Below, one piece after another: positions 15,773-20,912 of a stretch of DNA of 20,912 bases. Numbering within the stretch: position 1 is the first letter of the stretch; every line of letters begins with the position of its first letter. The stretch is taken from assembly GCA_900544445.1 (NCBI GenBank), contig UQVK01000066.1, positions 1 through 20,912 on the forward strand, read 5' to 3'. Position numbers and translations under genes: made by a program. The notes beneath the pieces were generated by a model, which was not told the DNA's origin, did not search any database, and saw nothing but the letters and a program-made list of their open reading frames with translations. The DNA is from an uncultured Lachnospiraceae bacterium. Lineage in GTDB: Bacteria > Bacillota > Clostridia > Lachnospirales > Lachnospiraceae.

Positions 15773-16576
15773 ATGTCTATTCTGACATTCCATTCAGAAG
15801 CTCTATGCTTGATTCCAGAACAAATGCAACCAAAAGAACAGGCGGGAGCGGACGAAGGGAGTGCCGTACCCGCCGCACAGGCGAAGATTTTCCTTTTTAA
15901 TAAAAAGGAAAAGAGTGTGAATAAAAAATCGCTGTATCAGTCCGAAATGATAAAGCTCCCTGCCCCCCATTTTGTGGTATTCTACAACGGGAAGGAGAAA
16001 AAACCGGAGGACACAACCATAAAGCTGTCGGATGCCTTTTTGCAGAAGGAAGAGGAACCGGAGCTGGAACTGAAGGTCCGGTATCTGAATATCAATCAGG
16101 GATGCAATCAGGAACTGATGGAAAGGTGCAGGACACTGAGAGAATACAGTGAATTCGTGACCCGGATCAGGAGATATGCGGACGGGAAAGCAGCGATTGA
16201 GGAAGCGGTGGACAGGGCTGTGACGGAATGCATAGAAGAAGGAATTCTTTCAGATTTTCTGCGCGGCCAGAGAGCGGAGGTGATCGCCATGTCAATTTTT
16301 GAGTATAACGAAGAAGAGGAAATGAAAAAGCTGAGAGAAGGAGAACGGGAGATCTGGCAAAGAAGAGGAAAAGCAGAAGGAAAAGCGGAAGGGAAAGCAG
16401 AATCGGTGCTGGAAGTCCTTGAAGTGTATGGACAGGTGCCGGAATACGTGGAAAGGCGTATATTAGGGGAAAAGGATATCGAGATACTCTCTGCTTGGCT
16501 GAAGGAGGCAGCAAAAGCAGAATCCGTAGAGGATTTTCTGGAAAACACAGGTTTGAAGGAATCCCAAAACGGATAA
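15773..16576 (+). CDS. Rpn / PD-(D/E)XK transposase-like protein, N-terminally truncated remnant
   Basis: From about residue 50 onward (SLYQSEMIKLPAPHFVVFYNG...) this 267-residue frame reads like the C-terminal half of the Lachnospiraceae Rpn/PD-(D/E)XK family. Recognisable parts are the LNINQGCNQELMERCRTLREY segment, the EAVDRAVTECIEEGILSDFL helix, EVIAMSIFEYNEEEE, and a Gly-Lys-Ala-Glu repeat tail. Full-length members have a preceding catalytic nuclease domain of roughly 100 residues, which is missing. Residues 1-48 look unrelated and low-complexity. ATG 15773 lacks a Shine-Dalgarno; GTG 15917, at the start of the homologous part, has AAGGA 7 bases upstream and may be the working start, giving 219 residues. 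The gene is probably inactive as a nuclease. It has its own promoter and a good terminator. Confidence 0.65.
   Translation: MSILTFHSEALCLIPEQMQPKEQAGADEGSAVPAAQAKIFLFNKKEKSVNKKSLYQSEMIKLPAPHFVVFYNGKEKKPEDTTIKLSDAFLQKEEEPELELKVRYLNINQGCNQELMERCRTLREYSEFVTRIRRYADGKAAIEEAVDRAVTECIEEGILSDFLRGQRAEVIAMSIFEYNEEEEMKKLREGEREIWQRRGKAEGKAEGKAESVLEVLEVYGQVPEYVERRILGEKDIEILSAWLKEAAKAESVEDFLENTGLKESQNG
15888..15912. repeat. Perfect AT-rich palindrome at the truncation point
   Basis: TTTTCCTTTTT (15888-15898) and AAAAAGGAAAA (15902-15912) are perfect 11-bp arms around AAT. It lies exactly where the unrelated N-terminal part gives way to Rpn-like sequence, and its right arm supplies the Shine-Dalgarno-like AAGGA for GTG 15917. 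Confidence 0.6.
16367..16402 (+). repeat. Three tandem 12-bp repeats coding for Gly-Lys-Ala-Glu
   Basis: GGAAAAGCAGAA, GGAAAAGCGGAA and GGGAAAGCAGAA follow one another in frame. Such GKAE runs are common near the C-terminus of this protein family and expand or contract by slippage. Confidence 0.8.
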
Positions 16577-16613
16577 CGTCTTCCGGAAAAGAAAATACCG
16601 GAAAATTAAAAAG

Positions 16614-16657
16614 CAGCGTAACCATGTTTTCAAGGAGCATGGGTACGCTGTTTCTTT
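16614..16657 (+). terminator. Intrinsic terminator of the Rpn-like gene
   Basis: CAGCGTAACCATG (16614-16626) pairs with CATGGGTACGCTG (16638-16650) with one mismatch and an 11-base loop, followed by TTTCTTTATA. It lies 38 bases after the stop codon. Confidence 0.8.
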
Positions 16658-16706
16658 ATATAACGGAACAGTCTTCCTGAGGAACTCATGCGTACTTTTG
16701 TTACAA

Positions 16707-16734
16707 CTTACAAGAAAATGAAAATTTACTTACA
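16707..16734 (-). promoter_or_regulatory. Second copy of the response-regulator-like operator, inverted
   Basis: On the minus strand, TGTAAG (16734-16729), TTCAT (16722-16718) and TGTAAG (16712-16707) reproduce the FtsX operator with exactly the same spacing. Leftward on that strand no good -10 box and no gene follow. Rightward it lies 131 bases before the ECF operon, in very AT-rich DNA. Confidence 0.5.
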
Positions 16735-16773
16735 TTTTAAAATCGTTTGATATATAAATTTACATTCTTCCTT

Positions 16774-16779
16774 TATAAT
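16774..16779 (+). promoter_or_regulatory. Putative -10 box of the ECF transporter operon
   Basis: A perfect TATAAT lies in the AT-rich 289-base gap before the ECF S-component gene. No -35 at standard spacing is convincing; TTGATA (16747-16752) is 21 bases away. The leader downstream contains a CGGCT/AGCCG hairpin (16800-16804/16808-16812). I see no known riboswitch consensus in it. Confidence 0.4.
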
Positions 16780-16865
16780 AAATTTGTATCAATAAAAAAC
16801 GGCTCTGAGCCGCCTGGCGGTAAGGGCCTGAAAGAAAACATAAGAAAACAATGGAGGTTATCATC

Positions 16866-17720
16866 ATGAATCCGGCAAACAGCAAAGCATATGGCATCAC
16901 CCAGTCACAGAAGCTGATGGTGTTCGTTCTGACCATGTCTCTGTATGGTCTGGCAACTCTGATCACGGAGCTGATCCCATCCTTCCAGGTGGGAATTGTG
17001 GAGTTTTCCGTGGAGTATTTCCTGTTCATCCCGCTCACTCTGTCGATCCTTTTTGACCCGCTGTCCGCGGCGCTGGGAGCGGCGACAGGAGAGCTTGTTT
17101 TCAGCGAGATCATGCTGGGACAGTTCGGCGGGCTGGGAGAGCTGGAAAAATTCATCACCGTAACCATCGGCGTATATTTGGCTGGCCGCCTGGTGAAGAA
17201 CCCGAAGAACCGGGGAGCCGTTGCAGCTGCCTCCATCTTCGGCGTGGCAGTGCAGCAGCTGATGGGAACGATTGTGGATATCGTGAAGGTTCAGGCGTCT
17301 TTTACAGAATTTGAAGCGGTTCCCGGACTCCCGGAAAGTGTGTTTGCGACCGAGGGCTTTGCCTGCCTGAACGACGTGCTTTTCTCCGGCATCCTGTTCT
17401 GCATGCTTCCCACCATGTTTCTGGTTCCCAGGCTCTATGGAAAGATTGAGCCGCTGCTCGGCATGAAGCCCCGCACGGCTGAAAACATGCCGCAGGGCGG
17501 TGCGCTGTCCATCCGCAATATCGTGATCTGCGTGGTGTTCTTCGCGGCTGCAATTGGCGCGGAATGTCTTGCGGAAAGCGGCCTGAGCCTGATCGACTGG
17601 GAGGCATCCTGGGCGGAGAGCACGGGAGCACTGTTTACCGGAATCGTCATCGCTGCGGTTGTTGCAGGAATCGTCCTTTTCTGGATGCGCAGAAATGCGA
17701 GTCTGAAAGAAGCGGAATAA
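16866..17720 (+). CDS. ECF transporter substrate-binding (S) component, substrate unknown
   Basis: This 284-residue polytopic membrane protein has roughly six to eight hydrophobic segments, with a conserved-looking block GELVFSEIMLGQFGGLGELEKF after the third. The S-component call rests mostly on position: it is followed directly by a double ABC ATPase and a CbiQ/EcfT-type protein, the standard three-part energy-coupling factor importer. It is longer than most S components (about 180-200 residues), which suggests a dedicated group-I-like module. The substrate, usually a vitamin, metal or precursor, cannot be read from sequence. ATG 16866 is chosen because GGAGG (16853-16857) lies 8 bases upstream; the ATG at 16851 overlaps that site. 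It is the first gene of a tight three-gene operon. Confidence 0.75.
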   Translation: MNPANSKAYGITQSQKLMVFVLTMSLYGLATLITELIPSFQVGIVEFSVEYFLFIPLTLSILFDPLSAALGAATGELVFSEIMLGQFGGLGELEKFITVTIGVYLAGRLVKNPKNRGAVAAASIFGVAVQQLMGTIVDIVKVQASFTEFEAVPGLPESVFATEGFACLNDVLFSGILFCMLPTMFLVPRLYGKIEPLLGMKPRTAENMPQGGALSIRNIVICVVFFAAAIGAECLAESGLSLIDWEASWAESTGALFTGIVIAAVVAGIVLFWMRRNASLKEAE

Positions 17721-17733
17721 AGGTGGAATAAAA

Positions 17734-17749
17734 GCGGCCGTCCGGCCGC
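17734..17749 (+). promoter_or_regulatory. Tetraloop hairpin abutting the ATPase gene's RBS
   Basis: GCGGCC (17734-17739) and GGCCGC (17744-17749) pair with a GTCC loop, and AGGAG begins on the very next base. It could tune translation of the ATPase relative to the S component or mark a processing site. Confidence 0.5.
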
Positions 17750-17761
17750 AGGAGCGGAAGT

Positions 17762-19507
17762 ATGATACGAATTGAGGATTTGACATTTACCTATCCGGGA
17801 GCGGAGAAGGAAACGCTGAAAAATATCAGCCTGCACGTGGAAAAAGGGGATTTCCTTGCAGTCATTGGAAACAATGGCTGCGGGAAATCCACACTCTGCA
17901 AGGCGCTGAACGGGCTGATTCCCCATTTCATTGCGGGCGATATGACCGGACGGGTATGGATAGACGGGCAGGATACCGCAGAACAGGATGTGGGCAGGCT
18001 GGCGGAAAAGGTGGGATATGTATATCAGGATTTTGAAAATCAGATCGTCCGCCCCACGGTGCTGGACGACGCCTCCTTTTCCTGTCTGAATTACGGCTGC
18101 GAGGACTATCTGGAAAAAGGAAGAGAAGCCCTGAAAATGTGCGGCCTGGAGGGCAGAGAGGAGGATTTTGTCTGGCAGCTTTCCGGCGGGCAGAAGCATC
18201 TGCTCGCTCTTGCCGGGGCGGCGGCCCTGTGTCCGGATGTGCTGATCCTGGACGAGCCCATCGCCCAGCTGGATCCCCTTCATGCCGGACAGACCTATGA
18301 AATCCTGAAACGGCTGAATGAGGACTACGGAAAAACCATCATCGTGATCGAGCATCATACGGAGTACATTGCCCGGTATTGCAGGCATGCGGTGCTGATG
18401 CGGGATGGCCGGATTCTCTGGAAGCTGGAGGCGAAGGAGGCCCTGCGGCGCATCAGGGATCTGCAGGAGAGCAGCATTTTCCCGCCGCAGACGGCGCTGG
18501 CCGCCATGCGGCTGAAGGAACAGGGCTGTCTGCCTGACGATGTCCGGCTTCCTGTTACCGTGGAGGAGGGCGGACAGGCTTTTGCATCCTGCCGCTACCA
18601 TTACCCAATGCGGGTAAAAAAAAGCGCCGCGCCGGAAGCCGGGCGGGAAACGGTTCTGTCCTTTGAGGATGTGAGCGTGGAATACCGGGCCGTGAAGGGA
18701 GAGAACACCAGAAGCCTGAACCACTTTTTCCTGGATGTGAAAAGAGGGGAAAAGGTGGCGGTGATCGGCTCCAACGGGGCCGGAAAATCCACCATGATGA
18801 AGCTTTTGACCGGAACGCTGAAGGCTGCGGAGGGCCGCGTGACAGTCTGCGGCCGGGATGCGGGGAAAACGAAGCCGGAAAAGCTTGCGGACTGTCTTTC
18901 CTATGTGTATCAGAATCCGGAGGAAATGTTCATCAAGGATTCCATCGGCGCGGACATCGCGTATGCCATGAAGGCGCGCGGGGTGAAGGACTGGGAGGAA
19001 CAGACCCGGCTTCTCCTTTCCCAGTTCGGCCTGACGCAGCTTCAGGAGAGGGACGGGCGCCTGCTCTCAGGCGGGCAGATGCGCAGGGCCTCCCTCGCCA
19101 TCGGAGTTGCCCTGAATCCTTCCGTGCTTCTGCTGGACGAGCCCACAGCCAACCTGGACATTGCCACGCGGGCGGAGATTCTGGATACGCTGGAAAGGCT
19201 GAAGGACGTGACGGAAACGGTGCTGATCGCCACCCATGACATGCAGCTTGTCTGCCAGTGGGCGGAGAGGATTCTGGTGCTGCATCAGGGGAGCCTGATC
19301 GCGGACGGCACCCGGGATGAGATCTTTGCGGATGAGCGGCTCGCCCGGCTTGTGGGAATCCGTCCGCCGGAGATTTTTGCCATGGGACGCGCGCTGGATG
19401 AGCGGGCCAGGTGCTATACGGTGGATGAATTTGTGGAATGCTTCGGAAACGCGTCGGTAAACGTCCGGCCGGAGAAGGAAGCGTTCGCTGTATGTGCGGG
19501 AGGATGA
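17762..19507 (+). CDS. ECF transporter ATPase with two fused ABC domains
   Basis: This 581-residue cytosolic protein joins the two energy-coupling ATPases in one chain. NBD1 has Walker A GNNGCGKST (36-44), signature LSGGQKHLL, Walker B VLILDEP and H-loop IVIEHHTEY. NBD2 has Walker A GSNGAGKST (near 336), signature LSGGQMRRA, Walker B VLLLDEPTANLD and H-loop IATHDMQL. Both sites keep the catalytic Glu, so two competent ATP sites are expected. A linker (~250-300) separates the domains. The Q-loops YVYQDFENQ and YVYQNPEEM are typical of ECF A proteins. AGGAG is 7 bases from ATG 17762. The gene almost touches the T component: its GGAGG-containing end provides the next Shine-Dalgarno. Confidence 0.92.
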   Translation: MIRIEDLTFTYPGAEKETLKNISLHVEKGDFLAVIGNNGCGKSTLCKALNGLIPHFIAGDMTGRVWIDGQDTAEQDVGRLAEKVGYVYQDFENQIVRPTVLDDASFSCLNYGCEDYLEKGREALKMCGLEGREEDFVWQLSGGQKHLLALAGAAALCPDVLILDEPIAQLDPLHAGQTYEILKRLNEDYGKTIIVIEHHTEYIARYCRHAVLMRDGRILWKLEAKEALRRIRDLQESSIFPPQTALAAMRLKEQGCLPDDVRLPVTVEEGGQAFASCRYHYPMRVKKSAAPEAGRETVLSFEDVSVEYRAVKGENTRSLNHFFLDVKRGEKVAVIGSNGAGKSTMMKLLTGTLKAAEGRVTVCGRDAGKTKPEKLADCLSYVYQNPEEMFIKDSIGADIAYAMKARGVKDWEEQTRLLLSQFGLTQLQERDGRLLSGGQMRRASLAIGVALNPSVLLLDEPTANLDIATRAEILDTLERLKDVTETVLIATHDMQLVCQWAERILVLHQGSLIADGTRDEIFADERLARLVGIRPPEIFAMGRALDERARCYTVDEFVECFGNASVNVRPEKEAFAVCAGG

Positions 19508-19509
19508 TT

Positions 19510-20340
19510 ATGCTGGAAAAACTTTCGGAAAACATTTTTGATAAGCTTACCATAGATTTTCTGCGCAATCAGGTGCTGAAAAATGCGTATGGAAACAGCG
19601 ATACCGTGATAGCCAGACTGGATCCCAGGCTGCTGATCCTGTGGTATCTGTTCTTTGGTGTGGTTCCCTGGTTTCTGCAGGATGTGCGCGTGCTGCTCGG
19701 GCTGTTTCTCTTTCTGCTCATTACCGCTTCCCTTGCAAAAATCGCGCCGCTGGTTCTTTTTCTGTTCGGCATCGGCGTGTTTACACAGACCGGATATCTG
19801 CTTCTGGTATCGCTCCTGTTCGGCGGAAACGGCGAAACGGTTGTCGCCCTTCTGGTGATGACGCTGAAGGTGGCCGCCGTATCGCTGGCCTCAATCACCG
19901 TGTTTTCCGGGCTGGAACCGGACCGGCTGGCAAGCGGCCTGGAATGGTTTGGCTGCCCGGAACGGCTGTCCTTTTCCATTTCCTTCGCCTATCGGCTCCT
20001 TCCCACGCTGATGGAGGAATTTCAGAGCATTCTTCTTTCCTACCGGCTGCGGGGAAACCCGCCCGCTGTGGACAGCCTGAAGGGAAAGGTCCGGTGGCTC
20101 ATCTACCAGGTGAAGATCATCATGCTCGCTTTTTACCCGCTGATGCTGAACATGGCAAAAAAATCCCGGACCACCGTGGAGGCCCTGGAGCTGCGCGGCT
20201 ATCGCTACGCCTCGCAGAACAAAAAAGTGAAGCGGATGCGTCTTTCTTCCCTGCGCCTTGGCAGGGCAGACGGGGTATTTCTTGCCGTATCCGTCGCATG
20301 GACGGCGGCCGCCTTTCTTCTGCCCGGCATGTTTGCGTAA
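19510..20340 (+). CDS. ECF transporter transmembrane (T) component, CbiQ/EcfT family
   Basis: This 276-residue membrane protein couples the S component to the ATPases. It has about five hydrophobic segments (~38-75, 80-110, 115-145 and the C-terminal ~255-272, plus one near 200). It carries the two short Arg-Gly signatures of the T-family coupling helices, SYRLRG (near 177-182) and ELRGYRY (near 226-232). ATG 19510 is chosen: GGGAGG (19498-19503) is 6 bases upstream. ATG 19504 directly abuts that site and the frame open to 19438 overlaps the ATPase gene. Its start follows the ATPase stop by 2 bases. No terminator with a T-run follows. Confidence 0.9.
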   Translation: MLEKLSENIFDKLTIDFLRNQVLKNAYGNSDTVIARLDPRLLILWYLFFGVVPWFLQDVRVLLGLFLFLLITASLAKIAPLVLFLFGIGVFTQTGYLLLVSLLFGGNGETVVALLVMTLKVAAVSLASITVFSGLEPDRLASGLEWFGCPERLSFSISFAYRLLPTLMEEFQSILLSYRLRGNPPAVDSLKGKVRWLIYQVKIIMLAFYPLMLNMAKKSRTTVEALELRGYRYASQNKKVKRMRLSSLRLGRADGVFLAVSVAWTAAAFLLPGMFA

Positions 20341-20411
20341 CGGGAAAGAACGCACAGCGCGGCTTCGCGGATGGCGCGGAGTGAGCGGTAACCAGAATCA
20401 GTAATGGAGGG

Positions 20412-20449
20412 AGGTTGAAAAATGCGCTCGATAGCGCATTTTTCAACCT
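20412..20449 (+). repeat. Perfect 17-bp hairpin with tetraloop after the ECF operon
   Basis: The arms 20412-20428 and 20433-20449 are perfectly complementary (AGGTTGAAAAATGCGCT is the left arm), with loop CGAT. The T-run lies inside the stem rather than after it, so it is not a standard terminator. It directly abuts stem P1 of leader copy B and may be its first domain; copy A has a small hairpin at the same place. Confidence 0.7.
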
Positions 20450-20535
20450 GGATTTGTGCCGAAGCGTCACAAATCCTGTGCGCCGAATGGGAGATTCGGC
20501 GCGCGAGCCTCAGCGTAAAACGCTTCGGCAGGAGG
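20450..20535 (+). promoter_or_regulatory. Structured leader element, copy B (predicted pseudoknot over the RBS) upstream of the PHP gene
   Basis: P1: GGATTTGTG (20450-20458) pairs with CACAAATCC (20468-20476), loop CCGAAGCGT. P2: CGCCGAAT (20481-20488) pairs with ATTCGGCG (20494-20501), extended by 20478-20480/20502-20504. Then GCCTCAGCGT (20507-20516), ACGCTTCGG (20520-20528) and AGGAGG (20530-20535). All nine P1 loop bases are complementary to 20520-20528. Alternatively AGCGT (20512-20516) pairs with ACGCT (20520-20524) and CCTC (20508-20511) with GAGG of the Shine-Dalgarno. Stem sequences differ from copy A but pairing is kept, which supports a functional RNA. Confidence 0.65.
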
Positions 20536-20540
20536 TAACT

Positions 20541-20912
20541 ATGAAAATGGATTTTCACACCCACGGAAAGCTGGCGAAGAAGCTGCCGTTTTCCGAGGTT
20601 TACACGAACTGGCTGTTTGCGGAGGCGAAAAGGGCGGGACTGGATGCCATCTGCCTGACCGAGCATTTCAATACGCTGGGATTTGACAGGATTTACGGCT
20701 ATATCAAAAACAGCTGTGACAGGGAGGGGGATACTTTTGTGGCGGACGGTCTGCGGATTTTTCCGGGCATGGAGACGGATATCGCGGAGGGTGGCCACAT
20801 CCTTTCCATTGGACCGGCGGAGGCCATCCTGGAGCTGAACCGGAGGCTGGAGCCGCATAAGGAGAAGGGAAGTTTTCTGCCCTTTGCGCAGCTGCTCGCC
20901 CTGTTTCGGGAG
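20541..20912 (+). CDS. PHP-domain phosphoesterase (5' part, truncated by window end)
   Basis: The open frame runs from ATG 20541 to the window end (124 codons, no stop). It starts MKMDFHTHGKLAKKLPF, with the first PHP metal motif HxH (His6, His8), then LTEHF (motif II) and GMETDIAEGGHIL (motif III, Glu and His). PHP proteins are di- or trinuclear metal phosphoesterases such as histidinol phosphatase or nucleotide/oligonucleotide phosphatases; the substrate here is unknown. AGGAGG lies 5 bases upstream of the ATG, immediately after leader copy B. Being downstream of the ECF operon on the same strand, it could act on the imported compound, but the 200-base structured gap argues for separate control. 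Confidence 0.85.
   Translation, partial: MKMDFHTHGKLAKKLPFSEVYTNWLFAEAKRAGLDAICLTEHFNTLGFDRIYGYIKNSCDREGDTFVADGLRIFPGMETDIAEGGHILSIGPAEAILELNRRLEPHKEKGSFLPFAQLLALFRE

Noticed and set aside
16800..16845. Hairpin and A-rich tail before the ECF S gene as a preQ1-type riboswitch
   Set aside because: The hairpin loop is only three bases and lacks the conserved loop and tail bases of preQ1 aptamers.
17435..18724. 429-codon minus-strand frame opposite the ECF genes
   Set aside because: It overlaps two well-supported genes and lacks recognisable motifs or a ribosome site.
20412..20449. Long hairpin as a standard intrinsic terminator of the ECF operon
   Set aside because: The T-run is within the stem, and the sequence after the stem has no T-run; it fits better as part of leader copy B.

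Overview
The window looks like chromosomal DNA of a Clostridia (Lachnospiraceae-like) bacterium. The signs are moderately GC-rich coding sequence, strong AGGAGG-type ribosome binding sites, ECF-type vitamin-class transport, a membrane-anchored GH25 lysozyme with SH3 repeats, and an Rpn/PD-(D/E)XK transposase-like remnant of a kind common in that family. No rRNA, tRNA, CRISPR array, intact insertion sequence or prophage is visible. No intergenic stretch exceeds about 290 bases.

Layout. (1) 1-1330: a structured leader, then nadR (NMN adenylyltransferase/ribosylnicotinamide kinase), ending at a GC-rich hairpin shared with the convergent operon. (2) 1330-5588, minus strand: a heterodimeric ABC exporter pair with one degenerate ATP site, and upstream of it a small membrane protein. 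(3) 5600-7916, plus strand: a pentapeptide-repeat protein with a strong promoter and a self-pairing leader, an HD-domain phosphohydrolase and a YbaK-type tRNA deacylase. (4) 8075-12723: a cell-wall lysozyme, recQ, and a lipoprotein overlapping recQ by 4 bases. (5) 12757-15666: an orphan FtsX-type ABC permease behind a response-regulator-like operator, and a methyltransferase. (6) 15688-16657: an N-terminally truncated Rpn-like gene with its own promoter and terminator. (7) 16700-20340: a complete ECF importer of unknown substrate (S component, double ATPase, T component). (8) 20412-end: a second copy of the structured leader, then the start of a PHP-family phosphoesterase that runs off the window.

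The most notable non-coding signal is an RNA-like element found in front of both nadR and the PHP gene. It has two stems whose sequences differ almost completely between copies yet stay paired. The loop of the first stem is perfectly complementary to a conserved stretch just upstream of the Shine-Dalgarno, which predicts a pseudoknot. That same stretch can alternatively join a local hairpin that sequesters the Shine-Dalgarno through a conserved CCTC. A third, 3'-only copy lies after the pentapeptide gene. I do not recognise it as a named riboswitch.

A second shared signal is TGTAAG-N6-TTCAT-N5-TGTAAG. It occurs once in front of the FtsX permease and once, inverted, in front of the ECF operon, with identical spacing. 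It looks like the binding site of an OmpR-type response regulator not encoded here. All assignments are from reading sequence and motifs; no database search was run.
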